From Lamellibrachia columna (lineage: Eukaryota; Annelida; Polychaeta; Sabellida; Siboglinidae), in contig OY759261.1 in the NCBI GenBank assembly GCA_963662155.1, positions 40,481,996 to 40,545,995 of the forward strand: 64,000 nucleotides of DNA, read 5' to 3'. A program made the translations under genes and the position numbers. The notes beneath the pieces are model-generated. The model saw only the letters and a program-made list of their open reading frames with translations, searched no databases and was not told the DNA's origin. This document shows positions 23,972-36,892 of the stretch, in pieces (within the stretch, counting starts at the first letter, position 1; each line of letters opens with the position of its first letter).

Positions 23972-24608
23972 CTGTGTTCGACGCAAACGGGTCGTCATGG
24001 TCGGGTCATCGCACATGCGCTTTAAGGCTGATTACCTCTTCCTGAATGGTTATTCTCTTCCGTCGAAAGTCCCGCGGAAACAAGAAAGGATTAGCGTCGG
24101 AAATATCGATTTTATTTGGCTGCGATTTCTCGCCGAGTACGAGTCTGCATGGGCGAAATATTTGCAAACGCTAAATATCACCCGTGGGGACATCGTGTTC
24201 ATACAAACAGGAGCCTGGGATTTCAACCGACACCGCCTTGACTACGTATTGGGGCGTGGCCTTGAATTGTTTAAATCCGGTCTGAAATACATCCGGGACA
24301 AGTTGGTAAAACGCGGGGCAAGTCTCGTTCTCGCCACCGTTCCACCTTATTCTGAGTTGTCACACAACCCCGATCGCGGTAGTTGCAATACCTTTGCACT
24401 GGCTGCCTTCAATGCCCTGGTTACTTCCGCGGCAGTGAGTATGGCCATCCCCGTTCATGACGAACTCGGGCTGATCCTTCCCCGCTGCGAAGAGTTTGTC
24501 TGCTACTCGCATTACTTGTGTCGTGATCCGAAAGTCGACAACTTGATGCACGGAGAAGTAAGACTGATATATTGCAACGTGATGTTACGAAGTGTTCGTG
24601 TCCCCTGA
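23972..24608 (+). CDS. SGNH/PC-esterase domain exon
   Basis: The exon begins after TTTCTTTCAACAG and ends in TGA. It shows the SGNH-type order of the PC-esterase/NXPE C-terminal domain: block I MVGSSHMRF (nucleophile Ser in GSSH), then DIVFIQTGAWDF, LVLATVPPY, and a C-terminal DNLMH with catalytic Asp and His in the DxxH arrangement. Proteins of this class acylate or deacylate glycans. It follows the filamin-like exon, so together they look like one NXPE-type gene with an intron of about 570 bases. The C-terminus lies in a degenerate tandem repeat (see 24,575-24,925). Confidence 0.75.
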
Positions 24609-24925
24609 GTTGTGAATGAAGTCAACTGTTTGGATAAAACTGTGGCACTCGTCTTCATCAACATGATGCTACGAAGCCCCGTCTCCGTTGAGTGGCGAAT
24701 TAAGTAATTGTTTGGACAAAACAATGAGACTAATTTATAACCACATGATTTAATGAAGTGTATTTGTCTACTGAGAAGCGATGGAAACCAATTGTTTGAA
24801 CGGAACAGAGCGACCCGTGTCTAGCAACACGATGCCAAGAAGTGTGTTTGTCCCCTGAGTGAGTCACGAGTGAAATTAACTGTTTAGACCGAACAGTTGT
24901 ACTCTCTACTAATGTTCTGCCAAGA
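24575..24925. repeat. Degenerate tandem repeat at the 3' end of the SGNH gene
   Basis: Four diverged copies of an approximately 80-110-base unit share a string like ATG.TACGAAG.GT..TGTCCCCTGAG and AACTGTTTGGA.AAAAC. The first copy covers the last codons and stop of the SGNH exon. Confidence 0.7.
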
Positions 24926-24949
24926 AGCACTTATCAAGCAGCACTATTG

Positions 24950-25056
24950 TTCAGTTGATGTTGACGATGATGATCTAGAGGAGACTTCCGCGGATGACGC
25001 ACATCGCGAAGAAGAGGGTGCGATGGATAGAGCGGCGAACATGTTTGATTGTAAAT
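24950..25056 (+). pseudogene. Partial copy of the acidic protein at 138-533
   Basis: The plus frame DDLEETSADDAHREEEGAMD is nearly identical to the C-terminal part of the minus-strand ORF at 138-533, then diverges right after AANMF. It begins after TTGTTCAG, a possible acceptor. A short duplicated or retroposed exon is the simplest reading. Confidence 0.7.
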
Positions 25057-25130
25057 TTCCTTGAATGGTGTATGCTGCATTTACAGTTTTACGTATGACT
25101 TATTTCGGTGTACAGTTGTACCGTTTACTC

Positions 25131-26041
25131 TTGAGTGCCGAATAAGCGTCGCTATACGCGTATTTATTATATGAAAAATACCACCCTATATGCACCTTAT
25201 TTGGCACTATACTATTATTAAATTTAAACATTTGTGTCAGCCTATATGGTCCGATAATCGTGGCAAATTATGCAGGGTATAATTTTTAGGAGAGCAAACG
25301 CTCTCACTCCCTATTGCTGGCGCTAATCAATCATCCACGGAGAGGTTTACCGCTCGTGCGAAAATCACTTGCTCCCAACTGGAACTGCATGTGGCTCCAT
25401 CTGACGGCTAAGTTTTCATCCTTTCGAACGACAGTCGTGAATTTAGAAAGGATCCTGTGCTTCTGAGAACCCTAGATTTTGATCCCGAAGCGTTAGACCG
25501 TTAGATTTCCATGATTAGATGAATCTATCAGAATCCTTAGTTCTCGGGAGCTCGACATGGTTTTAACTAAAATTATTAGTTAAAACGCCATTGTCACAGC
25601 GTAAACCGACCGTAAATAGCCGCCATGCGCAGCGTCTCAAACCGGTCATAACCGGCTGGCGGCGGTTTCCACTGAAACGGGCATGCGTATTCAATTCAAT
25701 AAAACATTTAATAACAGAACATTTCCCAGTTTTTTGCAGATATAAAATGCGGTTACTATATCTGCGGTGACGCGAATATGCACACAGTTTATGCATATTC
25801 GGCAGAAAAAAAAAAAAATACACGGCGATCCGCGTACTTTTCTAAGGACGCCTTGGCTTCACGTCGGGTAAAAAAATTGCTTCGGCACTAAAAAAGACAA
25901 ATATACTAGTGACTTTTTCACACTGTACTATTATTTGTTTTGAACAATTTGCCCCCTATACTGTTATTCGGCACTATACTAAATTTGACCGATTTGCCAC
26001 CCTATACTGTTATTTGGCCTATACGTTTATTTGGCACTCGA
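25131..26041. mobile_element. Possible MITE with GAGTGCC ends
   Basis: The left end GAGTGCCGAATAAGCGT and the inverted right end GAGTGCCAAATAAACGT agree at most positions, and TTGCCACCCTATACTGTTATTTGG motifs recur inside. No clear target duplication is seen. Confidence 0.35.
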
Positions 26042-26374
26042 AAATATCAGTTTAAATGCAATGCAACATTAATTGTTAATGGAAATTGATATTTGGTTGA
26101 TAATAAGCATATTTAATTGATTATTTTACATGTATTATTTTGCCATGATTCAATCAGCCAACAGGTCACTTATTTTGTTGTACGGTTGAAACTTTTCTCA
26201 GCATTTTGTTGATGCAATGTTACACTATAAATTGTTAATGTAAATTTATATTTATTTAATGCTTTGCATATGATTAGTATCATTACTTTACGTTTATTAT
26301 TCTGTCATTATTCAATCAGTAAGTACGACAGCCAACAGGTCATTTATTTTCTTGTTTCTTTACTATTTTTTACA

Positions 26375-26658
26375 CATTTTACTTGTGCTATTAGCCAGTG
26401 CCAGTGGTTGAGAGTATTTGACTTGTACTATTAGCCAGTGCCAGTGGTTGAGAGTATTTTAATTGTGCCATGAGCCAGTGCCAGTGCCAGTGTTTGATAG
26501 TATTTTATTTGTGCTATGAGCCAGTGCCTGTGGTTGAGAGTATTTTACTTGTGCCATTAGCCAGTGTCAGTGGTTGAGAGCATTTTACTTGTGCTATCAG
26601 CCAGTGCCAGTGGTTGAGAGTATTTTACTTGTGCTATCAGCCAGTGCCAGTGGTTGTT
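26375..26658. repeat. 40-bp tandem repeat, about 7 copies
   Basis: The unit contains GCCAGTGCCAGTGGTTGAGAG followed by TATTTTACTTGTGCTAT.A. Non-coding. Confidence 0.9.
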
Positions 26659-26659
26659 A

Positions 26660-28860
26660 GTCAAAGGAGTTAAACCCTGGAATTCTCTTAATATCTCACT
26701 TATTAATTTTTTTGTTAGAATGTTCACATTTTCAAAAACAAATATAAAACAAAAATATTGAATAGTTGTACATTTAATGCACAAGTATTTATGGTAAAAA
26801 AATTACTGGATTTAGGGTTATGTTACTATAATTTTTTTCTTTTTTTACGTTAGGCCTGCCATGAATGGACATGAAAGTTATGTCTGATGTACTCTAGGTT
26901 TTGCCACATGAGAATTTTTTTTTACTGTTTTATATAGTATTATGTAGAACTTTAATTTATATGTTACAGGGCAGGTAATTATAAGTATTACACTTCTTGC
27001 CCTTTGTCGACAATTGTACAGTTCTATAATGTAATAATCGTTACTCTTATTGTTTGTTTTGTTGAAATAAAGATTCGTTCAAATTATTCACAATCTACAC
27101 CCAAGTCGGCCCCCATCTGAAACGCAATAGTAGGGTGGGGGTAAAAATAAATGGAATGAATTAACCCTAATCTAACCCTAAGTTCATTATAATTTTAATT
27201 GGTAGCTGACTCGGGTGACGGCCAATTCGTGCATACCTCATATCTAGACTTCGGTGTTGGAAATAATCGATCAATACAAATTATTGTCATAATTCTCATG
27301 TCATGACCTCAAAACAAGATTGCTGAATAATATTTACCAGATGTCTTTCAAGTATCTGAATATATGTTATTTGTTTTTCCAGGCTGAACACTGGAAGTCA
27401 CCCACTTCAAGACCTTCTGACTGTAACTAGTAAGGAGTACAAAACAACAACAAAACAACAAACAACTAAAGCCTAAAGTAAAGCCTCTAAAGGTGGACAG
27501 TGGCTTAGCAACAGAAGCACTACTAGGCAGACTCGTCCGCCCCACTCTCGAGCTTTGGGGCGGACGTCCATGGCGTGATTATTCAACGCGCCGATTTGGG
27601 CTTTCCGCAGCCAAATGTCTACGGAAGTAATAGTTTAGGTTTTAAAACCGATACGCACTAACCGTTTCACATGTGTATTCCGTGACATACAACCGACACT
27701 TGGGCGTCAAGAAACAGAAGAAATGTGCTCCAAATAATTATTTATGAGTACATTTATCGGTCACACAGAAAATATTTCATAAATAGCCGCCATACTGTGC
27801 ACGTGATGTTGCCTTTGGGTCACAGGGTCAAAGGCGATTTCGTGTAGAATGAGGCCAGAGTGGGTCAGCAGCACAGACATTAATAAAACACCCGTTAGTA
27901 AGTTAGTAGTTTATAGGGGGATGATTAATGATGTAACTCTATGTCCAGCAGAGGGCAATTTTTAGCGTGACCTTATCTACGAGAATCCCGTTTGGTAATC
28001 TCGCTCACAACAACATCCGGTTATATACATATTTTGACAAGCACATGCGTTCTGACAAAAAGGTAATAATTTCACACTTTTACATGGTTATTTTCAGGTC
28101 ACTTTAGTGATATACATATAAGAATGCAGACAGACACGAAAGACGTGTTTATTACTCTGTTTATGGCGTTTTTGTAAGGTTTCACGTTTCGTGAAAATAC
28201 TTACCTTTTTGCCGAGCGAGATCTTCGCCTTACAACAGCAACAGCCAGATAGAAAAAATTGTATGGCGATTGACTTTGCCTAAAGCACTACTGACTACTG
28301 TCCTTGGCCCTGGCGTTGACACCTGACTTAACTGAGGCTGAGCTTGATACTGAAAGACATTCCTAAACGTTCAGTGTATGTACATGCTGCCAAAATTCCA
28401 CATCCGATATATGATGCACATAGATAGAGAGACCATGAGCATCGAACTGGTTTTGGTCAGATCTATGTACAAAACGTAGACGGGAAACACTCACCTTTTG
28501 TCCTTTCTGTCAGTTTTGATCGAATTCCACTTGATGAGAGTCAGCGACATTGGAGCCACCTTTTCAGTTGTGTATCCGAGTGACATTCTACGACCGAATA
28601 ACGCAATTTTCCAGGGACATCATTTTCAGAGAGCATACATCCGATAACAATCTGCGAAAAAGGCGCGAAGGCTGCCGTCTTTCCACGAGTTTATTGCGTT
28701 GCATTCTGGGTTGCCGCGCGTGTGCTAAATATAGAACAGTGTCTCGCTAATAATTATGACGCGCCACAGCCATAATGTTGATCGCTGCGACGGATGCCGC
28801 TGGTGTACGGCAGGGCAGATGCTAAGCTCTGCCTGCTGTACAAAATAGTTAATAGTCTAA
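26660..28860. other. No gene seen
   Basis: AT-rich sequence without supported genes. A 27,040-27,190 stretch with AATAAAG and a GGGTGGGGGT motif could be the end of a SINE-like repeat. ORFs are short and featureless. Confidence 0.5.
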
Positions 28861-29154
28861 ATTCTAGTGGGAATACCTTCAAATCCATACCTTGTTCCTG
28901 TGAATGTTATCAATAGGAAACAACGACACCTCAATATATTCACTGGTACACGCTATATGCCATATTTCGTTGGATTCAATGACAATGAAGGGACTGGGTT
29001 TCGATTCCACCTCCGCCGTCTCGAAGCTTGGGCAATTTCGTTCACCCCACTTTGCCTGTGTCTTTCGGAAGAGACAGTAAATAGCCGTTGGTCCCTCCTA
29101 TCTGGTGTCTGTGCCAGGGGAAGTAAAAGATCCCACGCAGGGAAATGGAAAACA

Positions 29155-29300
29155 CCTGTGATTTACTCACTAACTCTATGGAAGGACACTCTTAAAAAAA
29201 CACATGTGATGGACTCACTAACTCTAGAGAAGGACACTCTTAAAAAAACACTTGTGATTGACTCACTAACCCTAGAGAAGGACACTCTTAAAAAACAGCT
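29155..29300. repeat. 48-bp tandem repeat, 3 copies
   Basis: The unit GA.TCACTAAC.CTA....AAGGACACTCTTAAAAAA.. keeps one frame open (SLTLEKDTLKK). The surrounding 178-aa frame has no family features and is not called as a gene. Confidence 0.85.
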
Positions 29301-30689
29301 CAGCATAATCTCCAAGCAGATTCTGCTTAATGGATGGTGGCTGCCTAACATAAAGAAGAATGTGTTTGCCCCAAATTGGGCTTGTTGGAGTAAACGTACT
29401 TGAGACTTCAAGGAAAGCGTTATCAAAGGTGCCAATATTATCAACTTTGGAAAAGCCAGCATTGATGAAGAATTACTGGTTGTATAACAGACGACACGAA
29501 CATCCAGCTGTATAACAGACTAATCACTACATTTCCCAGTCAGCTGTGCACCCACGTGACACGCCAAGGGCCTTCTATTTGGTGTGCGTTCATACGTGAC
29601 CACGAAGTAGGCCAATACACCAGTCACCTGTTGTTTATTTGTAAACAGGCAGACATGCCATCTAGAAGACATATATGCGTATGTGTAACTACAGACCCGA
29701 AGAAATGACAGTGATGTTCGCATAAATAATGTTACACTTTAGGTACAAGTGAATTCAATGGTCGGTGTGAATCTGGTTATTTTTTGTAGGCATACCACCA
29801 ACAAACATGCGCACCTGTCAACAGTACACCTGCTGCATGTTGCACTCTGTATTTGAGCACACCAGTCTGTGACCATCCGTGACATCAGCTGTTCAATGTT
29901 TGTAAACACGTGGCAGGTACGTTAGCACCCCGATACTTGCAATTAAGAGAGAGTTGTCGGGATTGGGACCCCTAACGATAAACTTGAATATAGACGCGAA
30001 AACAAATGGAATTATTGTAAACAATATACTAACATAGAGTTTATATTTTATTTTCAACAACAAGCTATTAATCACAAGAAAATAATTGATGAATTTAAAA
30101 AAAAATACAAAACGGTGCAATCGTGACCACGGTTTCCTCGATTGGACCACCCAATGTCTTCGATTGGACTAAAAGTAAAATGCTTATATATAGAACTAAA
30201 GCATAATTATGAATTTATACATAAATAACATATATTGTTCATTATAACAATATTGTTCATTATAACAATAATAGTTATCATACAATATACTAATAAATAC
30301 CAGTGCTCGTAATCTTTGTAGAATGTTTCCGGAGGAAACGCTGCTTGCATAGACGGCAATTAGGATGTCGGATGAGGGTGTCGGCCTCCTCGAGTCGACC
30401 TTCGAAGTAATTGGGTTCTTCTGTTTGCAGCAGTTCGCATTTGTTGGTCTGCATCGCATTTGCCACCATGTGATATGTATACGGTATTATGATTGGCCAG
30501 TTGTGCGGATTATTTCATTCATCCATGAGGAAACGGGTAAAATCTTCCCTGAATGCTCCATGTTTTAGCTCCGTCCCACTCTACTGACGGGCCTTGTCAG
30601 GACAAATGTTGATAAATGTGATGTGCCCTGAACGACGCAGCTTTCGCTACGAATCTGACCAATGGTGAGAGGTATTTGTCGAGTACCAA

Positions 30690-30742
30690 TTATGTGTGTG
30701 TGTGCGTGCGTGCGTGCGTGCGTGTGTGTGAGCGTGTGTGTT
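30690..30742. repeat. (TG)n/(TGCG)n microsatellite
   Basis: Short GTGT and GCGT runs. Just downstream (30,820-30,890) a 34-base string TGTCGATTGAGGATAATCGTATCCACCCCTAGCG appears twice. Confidence 0.85.
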
Positions 30743-31064
30743 GGGAGACTCAACATTCCTTTGTTTTATTTAGCGTGATGATCTGTTGGGAGACTGAATT
30801 AACATTCCTTTGAAAATATCGATTGAGGATAATCGTATCCACCCCTAGCGTGTCGATTGAGGATAATCGTATCCACCCCTAGCGTGTCGATTGCCATTGA
30901 TGTATTTGCCGAGATATAATGGAAGACATCCAAATAAGGCAAATTACCAGGCCCGTCCTCGGAGTTTTAAAAATGGGTGTTCGAGCGTATACTTTCAGCT
31001 GCGGATTCCTGGGACGATTTCTCGCAAATGTTACAGTAAAAAAATTCTCTTAAAAGTATATATT

Positions 31065-31292
31065 GATAGAAATATTTGTTCTCACTTAAGAACGATTTGT
31101 AGAACTAGATGACACGAAGGAACATTGGTGAAGGATTAGTGTAGATTGGATATCAAAAAGTACTCAGAGGACAATAATTGATAGAAATATTTGTTCTCAC
31201 TTAAGAAAGATTTGTAGAACTAGATGACAAGAAGGAACATTGATGAAGGATTAGTGTAGATTGGATATCAAAAAGTACTCAGAGGACAATAA
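31065..31292. repeat. Direct duplication, about 113 bases, 2 copies
   Basis: The segment TTGATAGAAATATTTGTTCT ... CTCAGAGGACAATAA is present twice in tandem with only a few substitutions. Confidence 0.9.
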
Positions 31293-31639
31293 ATGAATGG
31301 CACAAGTTATCTACAGCGAGCATTGTGAACACAGGCTTAAAAACTAATTTTCAAATATCTCAGAAGGCGGGTTACACGTTATATATATAAATGAACTATC
31401 GATAAGCCTAAATGACGTCATTGTCCACTGTCCATGTGGGTCTGTTGCCTTGGATGGCAATCTTGTTAAATCTTGTTACCCCTCCTCCCAGTACGGGCAT
31501 GATTACAAACAACATAATTATATGTGCCGTTCTACAGTTATGTGAATACTTGAGTCTGAAAATTACGCAATAAGAAGTGTAGTTGATTCCGATACAAATA
31601 CGATTGTGTAATTGTTTACAGTTTTAGCTAATACTAATA

Positions 31640-31895
31640 ATAATGATGAACTTTTATTGCGCGTATATCCTCATGAGCCTGAGCTCAGAGGCTCAACAAA
31701 CCAGAATCATATAAGCATAATCATTAACAAGGACGTGCAAAAGTAATTATCAGAACAAGGGACCACCGAAGATGTATGGCGGAAATGCAATTTGTAATAA
31801 ATATGTCTTGAGTTTTTTTTTCGAACTGATATGGGGAGTTCATTCCAGACCTTAGGCACAGCTGCAGAGAAGGCACGTACGTCTGCCCAGGCTAA
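31640..31895 (-). pseudogene. LINE reverse-transcriptase C-terminal remnant
   Basis: The minus frame reads VRAFSAAVPKVWNELPISVR, matching the conserved C-terminal 'R-F--AAP-WN-LP--IR' tail of many LINE ORF2 proteins, followed by a degenerate 3' part. The upstream reverse transcriptase is absent, as in 3' untranslated-linked fragments. Confidence 0.7.
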
Positions 31896-32202
31896 GCTTA
31901 GTTTTAGGAATAATAAGTTGTGAAAATAGATTATCTGAGCTGCCTGGTGATATTTGAAAGATGCAGGAAACTAGCCAAGTAGCTTGGTTGTTGTGTAGAT
32001 AGAGCACAATATATATGAGTGGACAGTTTGGTTGTAATTGTTTATGAAGACGTAGTGATGGTGAAGACGAGGCGCCCTGAGTGCAACACGTGCAAGACAA
32101 TGTTGTACGTGTTTGATTTGATTTTGAGAAGCGTGGGGGAAAGCGCACCCTTTAGAGGCAAACACAATTTCGCCTACTTATTTTCATTTCAGACAGAAAC
32201 AG

Positions 32203-32281
32203 TTAACATATTCACATATTCACATATTCACATATTCACATATTCACATATTCACATATTCACATATTCACATATTCACAG
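32203..32281. repeat. (ATTCACAT)n, 8-bp repeat
   Basis: About ten copies. Confidence 0.95.
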
Positions 32282-32372
32282 GTCTTACATAAATAATAAT
32301 AGAATTGCAGAACCTTAATAACAACACAACAAGAAGAAAATTACACACATTTGGCAAATTTCGTCACGTGGG

Positions 32373-32816
32373 GCAAAGCGCACCCCCGGTTCACGTTGCC
32401 GCCACTACAAAGCGCAACCCCGGTTCACGTTGCCGCCACTACAAAGCGCACCCCCGGTTCACGTTGCCGCCACTACAAAGCGCACCCCCGGTTCACGTTG
32501 CCGCCACTACAAAGCGCACCCCCGGTTCACGTTGCCGCCACTACAAAGCGCACCCCCGGTTCACGTTGCCGCCACTACAAAGCGCACCCCCGGTTCACGT
32601 TGCCGCCACTACAAAGCGCATCCCCGGTTCACGTTGCCCCCACTACAAAGCGCACCCCCGGTTCACGTTGCCGCCACTACAAAGCGCACCCCCGGTTCAC
32701 GTTACCGCCACTACAAAGCGCACCCCCGGTTCACGTTGCCCCCACTACAAAGCGCACCCCCGGTTCACGTTGCCGCCATTACAAAGCGCACCCCCGGTTC
32801 ACGTTGCCCCCACTAC
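32373..32816. repeat. 35-bp GC-rich minisatellite, about 12-13 copies
   Basis: The unit AAGCGCACCCCCGGTTCACG plus TTGCCGCCACTACAA is repeated with few variants (GCCGCC/GCCCCC). Because 35 is not a multiple of 3 and no frame of the unit has a stop, all three plus frames are open for 450 bases; these are not genes. Confidence 0.95.
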
Positions 32817-33508
32817 TGTATATTATATTGGTGTGTTCGTGTTATATCCATGGATATATATTCTGTAGAACAAGTATTGGAACATTGAACAAATTAATGC
32901 ACAGCGTCGATCTGCAGACCCTATTTAAGTAGAGGTAATGTTCAAACAAACATTATAAAACAATCAGATAGCTAGCGGATAAGTTGCCATTTAAAAAAAA
33001 AAAAACATCCGGATATTTTTTTTTTACACAAACACGAAATACTGATAAGGGAGGGTCAGCTGTCAACACAGTAGAACACTGGTCATTTCGATTTGGTCTA
33101 CCATGGTAGAGTGACCTTTGCGTCCTATCCGTTGTGCAATTGTGTCCGCAATTTCTAAACTATCCGTGGATAAAGTCGGTACCGAAGAAACCATCGGTAC
33201 TTATAAGAATCAAAAGTATACTTAATGCAATTCCTACTCTCTACGTAATAGAGATAGAGTAGCTTGGGGCATAACACCCAGTTTTTTGGGACATCGGCTA
33301 CTGGAAAGAATCCTTTTGGTATATCTGTTTTATGTTCAATTGATTATCTAGTTCATTATCTTAGGTACATTCCGTGTGTTAACATTTTCCTACATATAGG
33401 CGTTATGCCCAACCCAAGGGGCAAAACGCTCACCTCTGGGCGTTTTGCCCCAATAGAATGTCGGTGTCACTAGTTAAATTTTCGGCTAAATTGTGGACAT
33501 GTATTTGT

Positions 33509-33802
<294 letters not shown>

Positions 33803-34114
33803 TATTATTAATGTTAGTCCTTTGCCATTGTCTTTGATCTTGAAAGGCTAAACTACTTTAATAATGGAGAGTCCACTGCTAAAATGAAACTAATCGAACA
33901 TAATCTGTACAGTTCTAATATTTCATATTTGTGTGGTTTGACTGCAGAAATGTTACTTTGTAATGTTGTATACATGTGTGGAAACCAACCCGTGTAGACA
34001 CTTTTACAATTCAGAACTTTATTAAAACTATTCTCATCAACTCTCGACAGTTAACAACTCGTTAATTCGCAATTATGGCAAACATAAAATCTTCCACCCT
34101 CTTCGACCACTCGT

Positions 34115-35610
34115 TCACTCACTATCAGACTCGCAATTGTGGCAAACATAGAATCTGCCACCCTCGGTGCAGTCATGGTGCGACCAGTGGGGACAGATCT
34201 GACACTGGATCCAACTTTCGCCGGATCTGCTGCTTCTGAATGGCTCGCCGCAAACAAGGCATGGCCACTCGTCGTCGTCTTCAGAAGAATCCTCATACGG
34301 CCGTTTCACACCACATCTTTCTTTCTTGCTAGTTTTCTTTTTATTCAGCTTGCGAGAAGGTAATATGCGAACTGGTTTCGCGCTTTTCTTTTCGGGTGGA
34401 CATACCATGGCCGACGTGGTTGCCTTAGCAGCAATCCTGACTTCCACCATATTCTTATACGGTGAAGACGTCACCACAGCGCTTGTCACAAGCACCCTTG
34501 TTCGAGTCTTTCCCGGTGCTGAGACGATCGACGTTGGTGAACAGGCCTTCAAGACTCGCATCGCAGCTTCTCTGTCGGTATAAGGGGCGACATGCACATC
34601 AGCGACGACACCCATAGGGGCGGGCAGGATGGCGTCTTCATCTTCCCTGTCGATATCAGGGGCGACATGCACACCAGCGACGCCAACACCCGGAGCAGGC
34701 TGGGTGGTAGGTTGTATAGGGGCGGTGGCCAATAGTTCTTCGTCGAATTTGGCGTCGTCAAATGGCCATAGTCCGGCCGCTCTGAACCCGTTAGTTGCCG
34801 ATGCGATGGTGGCCGACGTTTTGTACGCCTGATTGAAGAGCGGGATGACGTCAAACTGCGTGACCGGTCGGTGCTTGTTGCAGATCATCCAGTTGTCGAC
34901 CGCTCGTGAGTACGCTGCCTTCAGGGATCGGAAGAATGTCCGATCTAAGGGTTGTAGTCGATGGGTGCAGTGAGGGGGGAATGTTAGTATCACGACGCCA
35001 TTCTCTCGAGCGTAGAGAATGGCATCGAGTGTCTTGTGGCTTTCGTGGCCATCTAGCAGCAGTAGATGTGGTGTCGTCTTCTTGCAGCCAACAGTGTCAA
35101 AAAAGAGGTGCATCCATCTCAGGAATACATTATTGTCAACGTATCCCGATCCACGGGTGTTGACGGTGCCCACGGAGCATGCCGGACCGCCGTTCATCAA
35201 AGAATCAACCATTCGCTTGCGTGGAAAGACGAATAGAGGGGGGGGGGGGGTGAACGTACCAGCTGCGGTCATACAGCACAGAGCTGTGATGTTTTCCCCC
35301 GTTCTGCACTGGACACTTTTCGCACCTGGTTAATACCTTTCGTGCAGACGACCTTAGATGGCTTTGCAACGGTAGTGAACCCTGTTTCGTCACAGTTCCA
35401 AATGCGTGTAGGGACGTACCCATCATTCACTAGCAACTTCCTGTACTGTCCAAAGAACATTCCCACAGCTTCTTTATTAAACCCTTTCATACGTGCAATG
35501 CTAGTTGCAATCGGTCTTCTGATGGTGAGCGTCGTATGCCGGCGAATGAAGGCCCTTGCCCAGTCTACACCGGCCAGACCACTGGTAGCATTTACATTAA
35601 AATATCCCAA
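34115..35610 (-). pseudogene. Tigger/pogo DDE transposase fused to a C-terminal PHD finger
   Basis: The minus frame has WARAFIRRH and IWNCDETGF (first catalytic Asp region), then after a frame change near 35,270 TAAGTFTPPP, LLLDGHESHKT (second Asp), FPPHCTHRLQPLDRTFF (third Asp) and the NGFRAAGLWPFD tail of DDE_1 transposases. About 250 residues later a Cys4-His-Cys3 set (CLVCGEPF, CQICPHWSHHDC, YVCHNC) forms a PHD-like zinc finger. The frame break lies in a run of Gs, so either mutation or sequencing error would explain it; the N-terminal DNA-binding domain is not seen. The last 60 bases are duplicated just downstream (34,051-34,115). Confidence 0.85.
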
Positions 35611-35827
35611 GGCTGTAGCATATATCCTTATAGGTCCATTAGCTAAAATAAGTATAAGTTATCGGCTCAGCCTGTGCCATATGCAACAGTGTATATGTCC
35701 TCTACTAAATGGATAAGTCATAGGTCTAGGTCTTCTTCTATAATATATTATTATTTAAGGGTCTACATATAATTTAACATATAATAAACGTACTTAGGCT
35801 CTATATACAATATTTATTACGTCATGG

Positions 35828-35968
<141 letters not shown>

Positions 35969-36410
35969 CGCTCTTTATTATGTCATGGGGTATAACGCAT
36001 AACACACTGTGCGTTTTGCCCCTACTGTGTGTAAGCCTTTTTACCCCACATGTGCAATATTATAATATCTTCATTTGAATATTATTCTCACATATCGCCC
36101 GTAACCTATACATTTATAAAACTGTTATATGCATATTTGTCTATGCTATACATTCAGTTCTTTGTCACATTGTCTCGTGTTTACTGTACAAAGTCCTACT
36201 TTGGCAAGGATAATTGTTATAATTATAAAGCCAAATTATTAATATGAACAGCTTACCGCGCGTTTTATTTCTACGGAAATCTCCGATGCACCAGATACGA
36301 ATATAGATATGTAGCTCCATCTGGCGATCTCGAAATTGTAATTTTAGAGCTGTTTAACTAGATAGGGGGTGGGCGTTATGCCCCAAAACTGGGCGTTATG
36401 CCCCAAGCTA

Positions 36411-36880
36411 CTGTATTCATACTGGCAAAGAAGACCTACATGGGATACGCTGTTGCGGACGGTCATATGCGCTTCCATATTGCAGGTATGAGTGGAAAGA
36501 AACTGGGTATAACTCGCATGCAAACGCGGTGCCAAGAAATAGCATGGAAACTGCTCTATCAGTCGGACGTATTCCTATACGAGATGTGCACATTTTGCGC
36601 AATGGAGATTCGCGTTGTGACGCAACTGTACGAAACCACGCATCGTCTATGTTGCGTGTCACACGAGCGCGCACAGACCACGTGTCACACGAGCGCGCAC
36701 AGACCACGTGTCACACGAGCGCGCACAGACCACGTGTCACACGAGCGCGCACAGGCCACTCGTATCTACAACAACGTCGAGATACTTCGGCGACGCAGTC
36801 ACACAGGGATCGAACCGTTGCGTGATATTACGAGTAGTATGCGCGTCACGTCACATGGACCAGGCGCTAACTCCAGCTAG
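36411..36880 (+). pseudogene. Family B DNA polymerase, C-terminal fragment
   Basis: Family B polymerases copy viral DNA. The fragment begins with the thumb-proximal KKxY motif (LAKKTYMGY), followed by a strand pair DGHMRFHIAGMSGKKLG, the usual context of that motif in RNA-primed B polymerases of large DNA viruses. The polymerase and exonuclease motifs that should precede it are absent: the frame starts within a few codons of the Tigger element. A 26-base unit is repeated four times at 36,655-36,758; three extra copies add 78 bases, so the frame is kept. The frame ends at 36,880, a plausible natural C-terminus. Confidence 0.65.
36655..36758. repeat. 26-bp tandem repeat x4 in the polymerase fragment
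   Basis: The unit CGTGTCACACGAGCGCGCAC plus AGACCA is repeated four times; net insertion relative to one copy is 78 bases, a multiple of three. Confidence 0.92.
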
Positions 36881-36892
36881 GCCAAATAGTTC

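Noticed and set aside
28867..29403. 178-aa plus ORF
   Set aside because: Contains a 48-bp tandem repeat and no recognisable domain; composition does not suggest a real gene.
32305..32932. Three long plus-strand ORFs
   Set aside because: A stop-free 35-bp unit that is not a multiple of three opens all three frames; no protein features.
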